Positions 24,158 through 32,789 of a stretch of DNA of 64,000 bases are shown here, piece by piece (position 1 is the first letter of the stretch; every line of letters begins with the position of its first letter). Origin of the DNA: Clostridiales bacterium UBA6114 (lineage in GTDB: Bacteria; Bacillota; Clostridia; Oscillospirales; Butyricicoccaceae); NCBI GenBank assembly GCA_002423435.1, contig DIWE01000036.1, positions 201,684 to 265,683 of the forward strand, given 5' to 3'. The notes under the pieces are model-generated. The model saw nothing but the letters and a program-made list of their open reading frames with translations, was not told the DNA's origin and ran no database searches. A program made the translations under genes and the position numbers.

Positions 24158-24385
24158 TTATTCGATCGGCGTGATTTCGATTTTGGCTGCGTCCTCGTTC
24201 CTGATTGTAAGCTCATAGCCTCGTATGGAAAGCTCGATCGGGTCTCCCATCGGGGCGACCTTCCGGACAAGCACCTTTGTTTTCGGCGTAAGCCCCATAT
24301 CGAGAAGACGGCGCCGGAGCACGCTTTCCCCGCCGACCGCCGTAATTACTGCCCTATGTCCCACTTTGAGCTCATTCAACGTCAT
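24158..24385 (-). CDS. feoA: Ferrous iron transport protein A
   Basis: A 75-aa SH3-like protein (MTLNELKVGHRAVITAVGG..., LRRRLLDMGLTPKTKVLVRKVAPMGDPIELSIRGYELTIRNEDAAKIEI), the usual FeoA fold and length. It supports FeoB activity in the cytoplasm. I chose ATG 24385 behind GGGAGATG; a longer frame from 24478 would start inside the promoter. Two TTAG-N6-CTAA-type repeats flank the promoter, at 24425-24438 and 24481-24504. Confidence 0.93.
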   Translation of the reverse strand: MTLNELKVGHRAVITAVGGESVLRRRLLDMGLTPKTKVLVRKVAPMGDPIELSIRGYELTIRNEDAAKIEITPIE

Positions 24386-24424
24386 GAAAGCATCTCCCGT
24401 TATCAGTCCGCGCTGAAATCGAAA

Positions 24425-24504
24425 TAAGCCGCGGCTAATTTCCATATCCATGCTATACCAGAGCGGCAGCTTTGTCAACCAAAAATTAGCATAAGCTAAT
24501 TTTT
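24425..24504 (-). promoter_or_regulatory. feoAB promoter with flanking TTAG-N6-CTAA operators
   Basis: On the minus strand TTGACA (plus coordinates 24473-24478) is followed by TATAGC or TAGCAT at 15-17 nt. Just upstream lies a 24-bp perfect palindrome (24481-24504) with core TTAG-CATAAG-CTAA read on plus. Downstream of the promoter a weaker copy, TAAG-CCGCGG-CTAA (24425-24438), differs by one base. Operators on both sides of an iron-uptake promoter suggest iron-responsive repression by a DtxR/IdeR- or Fur-like protein not encoded here. Confidence 0.6.
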
Positions 24505-24551
24505 ATTTCGCCCCGAAATTTGTAAGTTTTGCCGAAAGGCGAAAAAAACAT

Positions 24552-24573
24552 GGCGGACAGCTTCCTGTCCGCC
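24552..24573 (-). terminator. Intrinsic terminator after the aminopeptidase gene
   Basis: GGCGGACAG and CTGTCCGCC pair around a 4-nt loop; in the minus direction ATGTTTTTTTCG follows. It lies 21 nt after the stop at 24594 and separates this operon from feoA. Confidence 0.85.
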
Positions 24574-24593
24574 GAGGCTTTGCCGAATAGCCG

Positions 24594-26006
24594 TCAAAAA
24601 TGGGAATAAAACTCGAAAAACGCCCGGTAAGTCATGTAGAGATCGAGTTTTGAAATCACCTCGAAGGGCGCGTGCATCGAAAGGACCGCAACTCCCATGT
24701 CGATCGTATCGATATTGCGGTTTGCCATAAATTTTGCAATGGTGCCGCCCCCGCCGATATCGACCTTCCCGAGCTGCCCCGTCTGCCAGACGATGTGATA
24801 CTGGTCGAACAGGCGCCTGAGCCTTGAGACAAAGTCCGCGCCCGCCTCCGACGTGCCGCTTTTGCCTCTGGAGCCGGTGTACTTTGTGAGCACGGCGCCG
24901 AGATTGATCCGGGCGTCGTTTCGCTTCTCCGATACCTCGGGGTAGTTCGGGTCAAACGCGTTTGCAACGTCCGCCGAAAGACAGGCCGACCGCTCGTAGC
25001 ACTGGCGGAGCAGTACGTTCTGGGACATGCACAGGTCCTCCATAAACGTATCTAAAAACTGCGACTGAATCCCCGTCGTGCCGTCGGACCCGATTTCCTC
25101 CTTGTCGGCGAGCAGGCATACAGACGTCCTTTCCGGGACCTTCATGCTCAGAATCGCCTGAAGCGCGGCATAGGCGCACACGCGGTCGTCGTGGCCGTAC
25201 GCGCCGATCAGGCTCCGGTCGAAGCCGACGTCTTTTGCGTAAAGCGCCGGGACAAAGGACAGATCCGCCGAGATAAAGTCATGCTCGGTGATACCGTAAG
25301 TCTCGAACAGATATTCCATGACCGCGAGCTTTATGCGGTCGGAGCCGTCCTTGTCGGCATTGGAAGGGATCGTGCCCGCGATCACGTTTAAGCCTTCGCC
25401 TGTAAACGCCTCGGAAAGCGACTTTTTCATCTGTTCACCCGCAAGATGCGGCAAAAGGTCGGTTATCACGAAAACGGGGTCGGACGGCTTTGAGCCGACC
25501 GAGACCGGAATCCGCGTCCCGTCCCGCTTGACGACGACGCCCCGGAGCTCCAGCGGGAGGGATGTCCACTGATATTTTTTGATCCCGCCGTAGTAGTGCG
25601 TCTTGAAAAGGCAGATCCCGGTGTCCTCGTAGAGCGGGATGGTGCGCACGTCGATACGCGGCGAGTCGATATGCGCGCCGACGAGATTTGCGCCGAAGGA
25701 GAGGTTCTGCCTGCCGATCACGGCCAGAATCACGGATTTGGTGCGGTTTACAATGTAAACCTTGTCGCCGGGTGCAAGCCGCATTCCCCTTATAAAAGGC
25801 CGGTAGCCGAGATCCTCCGCCAGCTTCTTCGAGAAGTCCACGCATTCGGTCTCGGTTTTGCAAAGATCCAGGAAGGAAGCATAATCGCGGCTGAATGCAA
25901 ACGCCGCGTCGCGATCCTCCTTTGAAATGCGGTCGTATCCGTTTTCGGGATTATAAAACAACTTTTTTTTAAGCTCTTTCGCCTTGTCCTTATTATTTTC
26001 CGCCAT
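24594..26006 (-). CDS. M18-family aminopeptidase
   Basis: A 470-aa zinc aminopeptidase of the M18 family (aspartyl aminopeptidase / ApeA type), cytoplasmic, releasing N-terminal residues from peptides. Recognisable metal-site blocks are GAHIDSPRIDVRT near residue 110, LLADKEEIGSDGTTGIQ near 305, and the C-terminal DIGGGGTIAKFMANRNIDTIDMGVAVLSMHAPFE with the final His ligand. The C-terminal half shows the usual SADVANAFDPNYPE motif. Its ATG overlaps the stop of the TsaC-CoaE gene by one base (TAATG), so the two are translationally coupled. Confidence 0.92.
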   Translation of the reverse strand: MAENNKDKAKELKKKLFYNPENGYDRISKEDRDAAFAFSRDYASFLDLCKTETECVDFSKKLAEDLGYRPFIRGMRLAPGDKVYIVNRTKSVILAVIGRQNLSFGANLVGAHIDSPRIDVRTIPLYEDTGICLFKTHYYGGIKKYQWTSLPLELRGVVVKRDGTRIPVSVGSKPSDPVFVITDLLPHLAGEQMKKSLSEAFTGEGLNVIAGTIPSNADKDGSDRIKLAVMEYLFETYGITEHDFISADLSFVPALYAKDVGFDRSLIGAYGHDDRVCAYAALQAILSMKVPERTSVCLLADKEEIGSDGTTGIQSQFLDTFMEDLCMSQNVLLRQCYERSACLSADVANAFDPNYPEVSEKRNDARINLGAVLTKYTGSRGKSGTSEAGADFVSRLRRLFDQYHIVWQTGQLGKVDIGGGGTIAKFMANRNIDTIDMGVAVLSMHAPFEVISKLDLYMTYRAFFEFYSHF

Positions 26007-27655
26007 TATTTAGAAACCTCCATGCTCATGATTTTCTGATATAAACCGGAAGAAAGGGTCGACAAATCGCGGAGACTTCCGTTGTTTTCCAATATCATAT
26101 CGCAGCTTTTTATATAGAACAGGTCTTCCGGCTGGGCGTTTAAACGCATGCGCGCCTCGTCATAGGTGATCCCGTCGCGCAGTACCACACGGTTTACCAT
26201 GTCCGGTTTTGCGGCAATTATTCCGACCGTCACGTCACAAAGTTTGTCCGCCGCCGATTCAAAAAGAAGCGGCGCGTCCAAAACCGCGCATTTTATGCCG
26301 GAGGCCTCCATCCGGATCATCCGGTCATTGACCTCGCGCAGCACATACCGGTGCGTGATCCGGTTCAGGTCCGACAGGGCGTCCTTGGAGGAGAAGACGA
26401 TGGAGGCGAGTTTTTTCCGGTCAACCTCCGCATCCGCGTTCAATACGTCGCCGAAACGGCGGCAAAGCTCTTTTTTCATATCGGTCGAAGTTTTGCACAG
26501 GCCGCGGTAAACGAGGTCCGCGTCGATGACGGCTGCGCCGTTTTTCTCGAAGACGGCCGCGACGGTGCTCTTGCCGCTGCCGCTCCTGCCGGTAAGCCCG
26601 ACGACCATAAGATTCGAAGAGGGGCAAATCAGATCAAACCCCGACGCCCGTTTGAGCCTGTTTGAAACGGCGAATGCGATGCCCTCGTCCGGCGGGCACT
26701 GCGCGTAAATCCGCAAAACGCCCTGCTCGTCGAAGCGCCGGAGCGCGTCGAAAAGCGAGGCGGCCTGTTTTTTATAGTCCTTTGCGCCGCCGTAAGTAAT
26801 CACGAAGCAGTCGGGGAAGAGGGGGGCGCATCCGTCAAAACAAAGCACTCCGTCCCTTTCGCCCGGGTTCATCGACAAGATCTGGCGCAGGGAGGCGGCG
26901 GACGGACCGCAGAAGGCTTTTACATGGGCTTTGGGCGCGTAGTGCTTGTATTTCATCCCCGGCGAGGAAACCTTTGCACCGGGCGTAATTTCACCCGAAA
27001 TCGCCGGATCGATCTCGATCTTGCCGACGACCGAGGAGAGGTCCTTCAGCGGGATTCCGCCCGGCCTTAAAAGCCGCGGAGGATAGCAGGTCAGGTCCAG
27101 AACGGTCGATTCGACGCCGACGCTGCACGGCCCCCCGTCGATAATCAGAGGAATTTTCCCGTTTAAATCGGTGAGCACATGCTCCGCCGACGTCGGGCTC
27201 GGTTTTCCCGAAAGATTCGCCGACGGCGCCGCAAGCGGGACCCCGGAAGCCTTGATGATCGCGCGGGCGACGGGATGGGACGGGCACCGCACGGCGACGG
27301 TCGAAAGTCCCGCCGACACCGCGGGCGGGATCTTCGGCTGTCGCTTGAAGATCATCGTCAGCGGTCCCGGCCAGAATTTAAGCGCGAGCCTCAGCGCGTA
27401 TTCCGGGATCTCGGGAGTGACGGACGAAAGCTCGGAAAGCTCCGAGATATGCAGGATCAAAGGGTTGTCCTGCGGCCTTCCCTTGACCGTGAAGATTTTT
27501 GCGATCGCGTCCGGGTCCAGGGCGTTTGCGGCGAGCCCGTAGACCGTTTCGGTCGGGATCGCCACGGCCTCGCCTTCCTTTAAAAGCCGTGCCGCTTTTT
27601 CGACCTCGCTTTTCTGCTGTGCGACATCCGTGATTTTAATGACTTCCGTATTCAT
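26006..27655 (-). CDS. Fused threonylcarbamoyl-AMP synthase (TsaC/Sua5) and dephospho-CoA kinase (CoaE)
   Basis: A 549-aa protein made of two complete enzymes in one frame. Residues ~10-200 are a YrdC/TsaC domain (VAIPTETVYGLAANA, VKGRPQDNPLILHI, APSANLSGKPSPTSAEHV) and ~230-340 the Sua5 C-terminal domain (SPGMKYKHYAPKA...). These make threonylcarbamoyl-AMP for the t6A37 tRNA modification. Residues 350-549 are CoaE: P-loop GLTGRSGSGKST, ADLVYRGL, LDAPLLFE. CoaE performs the last step of coenzyme A synthesis. Methionine 350 (26608) could be an internal start but has no ribosome binding site. The start may instead be ATG 27664, which overlaps the upstream stop as ATGA. Confidence 0.88.
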   Translation of the reverse strand: MNTEVIKITDVAQQKSEVEKAARLLKEGEAVAIPTETVYGLAANALDPDAIAKIFTVKGRPQDNPLILHISELSELSSVTPEIPEYALRLALKFWPGPLTMIFKRQPKIPPAVSAGLSTVAVRCPSHPVARAIIKASGVPLAAPSANLSGKPSPTSAEHVLTDLNGKIPLIIDGGPCSVGVESTVLDLTCYPPRLLRPGGIPLKDLSSVVGKIEIDPAISGEITPGAKVSSPGMKYKHYAPKAHVKAFCGPSAASLRQILSMNPGERDGVLCFDGCAPLFPDCFVITYGGAKDYKKQAASLFDALRRFDEQGVLRIYAQCPPDEGIAFAVSNRLKRASGFDLICPSSNLMVVGLTGRSGSGKSTVAAVFEKNGAAVIDADLVYRGLCKTSTDMKKELCRRFGDVLNADAEVDRKKLASIVFSSKDALSDLNRITHRYVLREVNDRMIRMEASGIKCAVLDAPLLFESAADKLCDVTVGIIAAKPDMVNRVVLRDGITYDEARMRLNAQPEDLFYIKSCDMILENNGSLRDLSTLSSGLYQKIMSMEVSK

Positions 27656-27660
27656 GAACC

Positions 27661-28404
27661 TCATCCCAAACTTGAAGAAATAATGACGCCTGTCAAAACG
27701 CCCAGAATACTGAAAAAAGCGGCGAAACGGTCTTCGCTCAGCTTCTGCGACTGAGGGAGAAGATCGACCAGCACGACATACAGCATTGCCCCGGCGGCAA
27801 AAGACAGGCAAAGAGAGACAAATAGAATGGACATTTCCCCCGCAACGGCGCCGAAATAAGCGCCGATCCCCATCGGCAGGCCCGCGAGTGCGGCGGCGAA
27901 CACGGCTTTGAGTCGAGAAGCGCCACCGTATTTAAGCGGCACCGCGAGCGCGACCCCCTCCGGGACGTTGTGAATCATAATCGCGAGAAAAAGCGCGACC
28001 CCGAGCCGCGTGCTGCTTTCAAAGGCCGAACCGATGGCAAGGCCCTCGGGAAAATTGTGAAGGGCGACCGATACCGCCATCGAAAGCCCGGCCGCCGTCA
28101 TTTTGTTTGACCTGCGGCCGGAAGAACTCTCCGAAATGCCGTCGACCAGAGCAATAAGCGCTATTCCGGATGAAACCCCGCAAAGGACCGCCGGCAGGGA
28201 AGCGCCGCCAAAGGCCGCGGGAAGAAGATCGAGAAGGGAGATCGAAAGCATCAGTCCCGCCGTATACTCCAAAACGGCAGATAAAAAACGGCTGCCGCGG
28301 CGGTCGAAAAACAGAGCGAGAACGCCGCCGAGCCCCGTGCCGATCACGCCGGCGAAAAATCCCGCGCCGGTGCACAAAAGTTCATTCATCCCCATCCGAG
28401 ACAC
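27661..28404 (-). CDS. ZIP-family metal transporter
   Basis: A 247-aa membrane protein with about eight hydrophobic segments. The metal-binding helix pair is visible as ALHNFPEGLAIGSAFESS and MIHNVPEGVALAVPLKYGG, the HNxPEG motifs of the ZIP (ZupT/GufA) family. It would import Zn2+ or another divalent cation. A ZIP gene between prfA and tsaC is a frequent arrangement in clostridia; here a MITE-like element has entered between prfA and this gene. The stop overlaps a possible ATG of the next gene. Confidence 0.9.
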   Translation of the reverse strand: MSRMGMNELLCTGAGFFAGVIGTGLGGVLALFFDRRGSRFLSAVLEYTAGLMLSISLLDLLPAAFGGASLPAVLCGVSSGIALIALVDGISESSSGRRSNKMTAAGLSMAVSVALHNFPEGLAIGSAFESSTRLGVALFLAIMIHNVPEGVALAVPLKYGGASRLKAVFAAALAGLPMGIGAYFGAVAGEMSILFVSLCLSFAAGAMLYVVLVDLLPQSQKLSEDRFAAFFSILGVLTGVIISSSLG

Positions 28405-28457
28405 CTCAAAATAACAGATGTCTCATTTATATGCGGCGCTTTATGCCGAAATGCTCC

Positions 28458-28620
28458 AGATAGTGTCTACACGAGCACGCAACACCCGTCTTGCGGTCGA
28501 TTTTCCGCCATGCTGCATTGCTTTCCCTTGAAATGAATCCATCATTCCTGCGGTCAAGCGCCTTGCCTGACAAAAAATCGCCTCGTAATCCATCTATTTC
28601 GACTCGTGTAGACACTATCT
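28458..28620. mobile_element. MITE-like element with 18-bp terminal inverted repeats
   Basis: A 163-bp segment bounded by the perfect 18-bp inverted repeats AGATAGTGTCTACACGAG (28458-28475) and its complement (28603-28620). The pairing stops exactly at both ends. It starts 5 nt after the prfA stop and fills the gap before the ZIP gene. No clear target-site duplication is visible, and the interior carries no convincing protein. Size and structure suggest a non-autonomous transposable element; a large transcribed hairpin is the alternative. Confidence 0.6.
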
Positions 28621-28624
28621 AGGA

Positions 28625-29698
28625 CTAGGAGTCCCGCGCTGCCCGGAGCCGCTCCGCCTGCTCCGCGTTTATCAGCGCGTTGATCATTTCGTCGAGGTCG
28701 CCATTCAGAAATGCATCCAGACGGTAAAGGGTAAGGCCGATGCGGTGATCGGTCACGCGGCCCTGGGGGTAATTGTAGGTGCGTATCCGTTCGGAGCGGT
28801 CGCCCGAACCGATCTGGCTTTTTCGGTCGGCGGCACGCTCGGAATCGAGCTCGAGCCGCTTTATATCGTAGAGCTTTGACCGCAGGATCTTCATCGCCCG
28901 ATCCCGGTTTTTATACTGGCTGCGCTCATCCTGGCATTCGACGACAACGCCGGTCGGCACGTGCGTGATCCTGATCGCCGATTCCGTTTTATTGACGTGC
29001 TGGCCTCCGGCGCCGCTGGAGCGGAACGTGTCGATCAGGAGGTCGGACGGATTTATTTCGATTTCGACCTCCTCGGCCTCGGGGAGCACCGCGACCGTGA
29101 CGGCGGACGTGTGGATGCGGCCCTGCGACTCGGTTTCGGGCACGCGTTGGACCCTGTGGGTGCCGCTTTCGAATTTTAAGCGCGAATAAGCGCCCGCACC
29201 CTCGACCATAAAGCTCAGCTCCTTGACCCCGCCGAGCTCGGTCTCGTTGCGGTTTAAGATTTCGGTCTTAAAGCCGTGGGTTTCGGCGTACATCGAATAC
29301 ATCCTGAAAAGCACGGACGCGAAAAGCGCCGCCTCCTCGCCGCCCACACCGGAACGGATCTCAATGATGACGTTTTTGTCGTCGTTTAAGTCCTTCGGCA
29401 GGAGCAAGACGCGCAGCTTCTGCAAAAGCTCTTCTTTTTTGGCCTTGGCGGAATAAAGCTCCTCGCGCGCAAGCTCCCGAAGCTCAGGATCCGGATCGCT
29501 TGCGAGCATTTCGCCAGCCTCTTTTTCCGCCACGTCCGCTTTTTTATATTCGCGGTAAGCCTCCACGACCGAGAAAAGCTCCTTTTGCTCCTTCAGGAGC
29601 TTTGCGGCGGTGGCGGGATCGGAAAAGACTTCGCCGATTGAGAGGATATGTTCGATTTCCGCATAGCGCGCTTCGATCTGTTCCAATTTCTCGAGCAT
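28625..29698 (-). CDS. prfA: Peptide chain release factor 1
   Basis: A 357-aa release factor that reads UAA and UAG stop codons. The catalytic GGQ loop appears in FRSSGAGGQHVNKTESAIRITH (about residues 226-247), preceded by SGTHRVQRVPETESQGRIHTSAVTVAV. Length and the C-terminal LTLYRLDAFLNGDLDEMINAL are typical of RF1. It lies 18 nt downstream of the ECF S-component gene on the same strand. Confidence 0.95.
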   Translation of the reverse strand: MLEKLEQIEARYAEIEHILSIGEVFSDPATAAKLLKEQKELFSVVEAYREYKKADVAEKEAGEMLASDPDPELRELAREELYSAKAKKEELLQKLRVLLLPKDLNDDKNVIIEIRSGVGGEEAALFASVLFRMYSMYAETHGFKTEILNRNETELGGVKELSFMVEGAGAYSRLKFESGTHRVQRVPETESQGRIHTSAVTVAVLPEAEEVEIEINPSDLLIDTFRSSGAGGQHVNKTESAIRITHVPTGVVVECQDERSQYKNRDRAMKILRSKLYDIKRLELDSERAADRKSQIGSGDRSERIRTYNYPQGRVTDHRIGLTLYRLDAFLNGDLDEMINALINAEQAERLRAARDS

Positions 29699-29716
29699 TG
29701 TAAACAGCCTTTCGGA

Positions 29717-30223
29717 TTAGTATTTGTCGGCAAGCTTTTTGATGAATCGATAGGAGAGAAGATAAATCACAACGGCGCTTAACGACTGGAGTATGGTAAA
29801 CGGGATCGCAAAAAGTCCCGTATAGACGCTCTGATAAATGACAATCCCGGCCAGATAATAGCCGAGCGTATTGATCAGCGTGGCGATCGTCATTGCGTAG
29901 ACGGTATGAAACCGCAGGGTTCTTTTACGGCGGCAGAGGAGGGATATCGTAAGCGCCATCAGGGCTTTAATAGCGATTGTCCACGGGGCCCAGAACGCAT
30001 AGCCGCCCAGGATGTCCGCGAGAGCCGCGCCAACGGCGGCGGCCGCCATCGCGTACGGCAGGGGAACGATCATAGCGGCAATGAAAATAAAACCGTCGCC
30101 GAGGTGGATGTATTCCTGACCGCCCGGCAGGGGAATCTTCAAAAAGTTCGTTCCGATAAAAATCAGGGCCGCAAACAGGGCGGATACCGTTAAATCTTTG
30201 AGTCCGGATTTATTTTGGTCCAT
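29717..30223 (-). CDS. ECF transporter S component
   Basis: A 168-aa membrane protein with five to six hydrophobic segments. LTVSALFAALIFIGTNFLKIPLPGG and YIHLGDGFIFIAAMIVPLPYAM are typical of S components of energy-coupling factor vitamin importers (ECF-ribofla_trS-like group). The A-x-x-x-A motif needed to contact the T subunit is met by ALFAALIF in the first helix. The substrate is not evident; pantothenate or pyridoxine-type vitamins are guesses. ATG 30223 lies 7 nt after GGAGGA; the in-frame GTG at 30238 is less likely. EcfA/EcfT genes are not in the window. Confidence 0.8.
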   Translation of the reverse strand: MDQNKSGLKDLTVSALFAALIFIGTNFLKIPLPGGQEYIHLGDGFIFIAAMIVPLPYAMAAAAVGAALADILGGYAFWAPWTIAIKALMALTISLLCRRKRTLRFHTVYAMTIATLINTLGYYLAGIVIYQSVYTGLFAIPFTILQSLSAVVIYLLSYRFIKKLADKY

Positions 30224-30241
30224 CGTGTTTTCCTCCACTAT

Positions 30242-32122
30242 CTAAAGCTTCTCGGAAAGCCTCTGCCATTCGTCCATAAATAAGCAGAGCTCGGACTGCA
30301 GCCTGTTTTTTTCATCAAAAAGTTCGCCGAGCGCGACATGGTCCAATGCGTTTTTCTCCATCTCCGAGTCGATTTCCGAAAGGCGCGTCTCCATTTTATC
30401 GATTTCGCTTTCGAGTTTTTTAACCTGCAGCCTGATCGACCTTTTCTCCCGCTCCGCCGTATGCGCCTTCGTCGCCGTGTCTTGTTTGGGCAAAGCCTTT
30501 GGCTCTTTGAAAATGCACTCGGACAAGGCCGCATTTTTCTCATAATCCTCGTAGCCGCCCGAAAAATCGGTAAAGAGGCCGTTTTCGAGCGCGAAGATGC
30601 GCTTTGCGAAGCGGCTTAGGAAATATCGGTCGTGCGACACAAAGAGGATCGTTCCGGAAAACGCGGAAACCGCGTCCTCGATCCATTCGCGCGACGGGAT
30701 GTCTAAGTGGTTTGTCGGCTCGTCGAGAAACAGCATATTGATTTTGTCGCACATCAGCATTAAAAGCTTGAGCCGGCTTTTTTCGCCGCCCGAGAGAGAG
30801 GAAACCGGCTTTAGCTGTTCTTCTCCCGAAAACCCGAAGGCGCCCAAACGGTTCCGGGCCGTCTGCACGGCCATGTTTTTTTCATAGATCAGCGTGTCGA
30901 TCAGATTCCGCGACGGATTTGTAAAAGTGACGTTCTGGGGAAGGTAGCCGGGCTTTAAGCCGGCGTCGAGGCGCACAATGCCGGAGTCGGGCCGCTCCTG
31001 CGACAGCAGAAGGCGCAAAAGCGTCGTCTTTCCCGCGCCGTTTTCGCCGATCAATGCGATGCGGTCCCCGTTTTTGACCGTAAAGCTCAGGTTGCTCAAA
31101 ATCACCCGGCTGTTATATTGTTTCGTGAGCCCCTTTACTTTCAGGACGTCTTCGGTAAAATATTCCGACTCTCCGAATTTCAGATTGAGCGAGCGGTTTG
31201 TAGGAGGGCGCTCATAAGCCTTCATCCGCTCGATACGCTTTTCAATTGAGAAGGCATGCTTATGCATCTTGACAGACTGCGTCCCCCAGGAGTGGAGCTT
31301 TGCCGCCGCGTCTTCGAGCCGCTTTTTCTCCTGCTCGTGGGCTTCAAAAAGCTTCATGGCCTCTTCGCGGGCGCGCTCCTTTTCCACGGCGTAAACGGAA
31401 TAATTGCCGCCGAAGGAGAGGATTTGCCCTCCTTCAAGCTCCAGGATCCGGCTTGCGACCTGATCCAGGAAATACCGGTCGTGGGATATGGCGACAATCG
31501 TTTTTTTGTAGGAGCCCAGATATTCGCCCAGAAACTCGCAGGAGTGCAGATCCAAGTGGTTTGTCGGCTCGTCGAGGAGCAGAATGTCCGCGCGCATAAG
31601 CATTACACGCGCGAGGTTTACGCGCGTTTTTTCGCCGCCGGACAGAAGGGAGAACGGACGGCGCCTGAGCTCATTCGATACGGAAAGACCGTTTGCCACC
31701 CGATCCAGTTCAAAATCGGTGTCGTATCCGCCGAGCCCTTCAAAACGCGACAGCAGCTCTCCGTAACGCTTTACGTCGCTTTTCGAGGCGTTTTGCGCCA
31801 TCGATTTCTCGAGTGCGCGCAGCTCATCCTTCATCCGGTCGAACGCGGAAAAAGCGCTGCGCATCACGTCTTCGGCCGTGTAATCCGCCGGATAATCGGG
31901 GATCTGGTCGAGCGCCGCGACCGTTTTATCCTTCGCGAGAAAAACCTCTCCCGTGTCATAGTCGCACCGGGAGGTCAGAATCTTGAAAAGCGTCGTTTTT
32001 CCGGCGCCGTTTGCGCCGATCAGTCCGACCTTTTCCCCTTCCTGTATTTCAAAGGAGAGATCCTTTAATACCTGTTTTTCACCGAAATATTTGCAAAGCC
32101 GGGTCACTTGAATGTCGGGCAT
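30242..32122 (-). CDS. ABC-F family ribosome-associated ATPase
   Basis: A 626-aa soluble protein with two ABC ATPase domains and no membrane segment. Domain 1 has GANGAGKTT, LSGGEKTRVNLARVML and LLLDEPTNHLD; domain 2 has GENGAGKTT, LSGGEKSRLKLLMLM and FLDEPTNHLD. The linker between them (about 240-300) is charged and helical. A C-terminal coiled coil (RSIRLQVKKLESEIDKMETRLSEIDSEME...) suggests the Uup/YdiF group, which acts on stalled or assembling ribosomes. ATG 32122 follows CGGAGGAAGAT; a longer frame from 32248 would overlap the cyclophilin gene. Confidence 0.92.
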   Translation of the reverse strand: MPDIQVTRLCKYFGEKQVLKDLSFEIQEGEKVGLIGANGAGKTTLFKILTSRCDYDTGEVFLAKDKTVAALDQIPDYPADYTAEDVMRSAFSAFDRMKDELRALEKSMAQNASKSDVKRYGELLSRFEGLGGYDTDFELDRVANGLSVSNELRRRPFSLLSGGEKTRVNLARVMLMRADILLLDEPTNHLDLHSCEFLGEYLGSYKKTIVAISHDRYFLDQVASRILELEGGQILSFGGNYSVYAVEKERAREEAMKLFEAHEQEKKRLEDAAAKLHSWGTQSVKMHKHAFSIEKRIERMKAYERPPTNRSLNLKFGESEYFTEDVLKVKGLTKQYNSRVILSNLSFTVKNGDRIALIGENGAGKTTLLRLLLSQERPDSGIVRLDAGLKPGYLPQNVTFTNPSRNLIDTLIYEKNMAVQTARNRLGAFGFSGEEQLKPVSSLSGGEKSRLKLLMLMCDKINMLFLDEPTNHLDIPSREWIEDAVSAFSGTILFVSHDRYFLSRFAKRIFALENGLFTDFSGGYEDYEKNAALSECIFKEPKALPKQDTATKAHTAEREKRSIRLQVKKLESEIDKMETRLSEIDSEMEKNALDHVALGELFDEKNRLQSELCLFMDEWQRLSEKL

Positions 32123-32144
32123 ATCTTCCTCCGGGATAAGTTTG

Positions 32145-32663
32145 CTATACTTTTTCAGGCTCCGGGAAATCGACTGAGAAGGTCTCGGCGGTGATTTTTT
32201 TAATCCGCTGGTCTTCAAAAGGACGGTCCCTTCGGTCACGCTTTGCATGAACGATCGAGTCGACGGTCTCCATGCCGGAGGTGACTTTGCCGAACGAGGC
32301 GTATTGGTCGTCCAAATGTGGAGCGTCGTCCGTCATGATAAAAAACTGGCTGCCAGCCGAGTTCGGATTGCCCGCGCGGGCCATCGACAAAACGCCTCGC
32401 GTATGCTTTAAGTCATTCTTAAAACCGTTCTGGGAAAACTCGCCGTGTATAGAATACCCCGGCCCGCCCATGCCGGTGCCCTCCGGGTCGCCGCCCTGGA
32501 TCATAAAGCCGGGGATCACCCGATGGAAGACGGTTCCGTCGTAGAAACCGCGGTTTGCGAGAGATATAAAATTATTAACCGTGTTCGGCGCTTTATCGGG
32601 GTAAAGTTCTGCCTTGATGACGCCGCCGTTTTCCATTTCGATTGTGACAATCGGATTTGCCAT
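32145..32663 (-). CDS. Cyclophilin-type peptidyl-prolyl cis-trans isomerase
   Basis: A 172-aa cytoplasmic cyclophilin without signal peptide. The active-site blocks FHRVIPGFMIQGGDPEGTG (catalytic Arg in FHR), GVLSMARAGNPNSAGSQFFIM and YASFGKVTSGMETVDSI are all present. It speeds proline isomerisation during protein folding. It is 22 nt upstream of the ABC-F gene on the same strand and is probably the first gene of that operon. Confidence 0.94.
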   Translation of the reverse strand: MANPIVTIEMENGGVIKAELYPDKAPNTVNNFISLANRGFYDGTVFHRVIPGFMIQGGDPEGTGMGGPGYSIHGEFSQNGFKNDLKHTRGVLSMARAGNPNSAGSQFFIMTDDAPHLDDQYASFGKVTSGMETVDSIVHAKRDRRDRPFEDQRIKKITAETFSVDFPEPEKV

Positions 32664-32789
32664 AGTCTTCAGCCTTTCAAATAAATTTCGCCGCTATAAA
32701 ATTTTAGCAGATTGCATCCGAACTAACAATGCCTATGCCGTAATATTTTTGACGTTTTCAGAAAAAAATAAAGAACGAGGTGAAAAAAT

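Noticed and set aside
28427..28615. 62-codon frame inside the MITE-like element
   Set aside because: It runs through a terminal repeat, has no ribosome binding site and resembles no transposase I know.
31256..32068. 270-codon plus-strand open frame
   Set aside because: Antisense to the ABC-F gene with no motif or ribosome binding site of its own.
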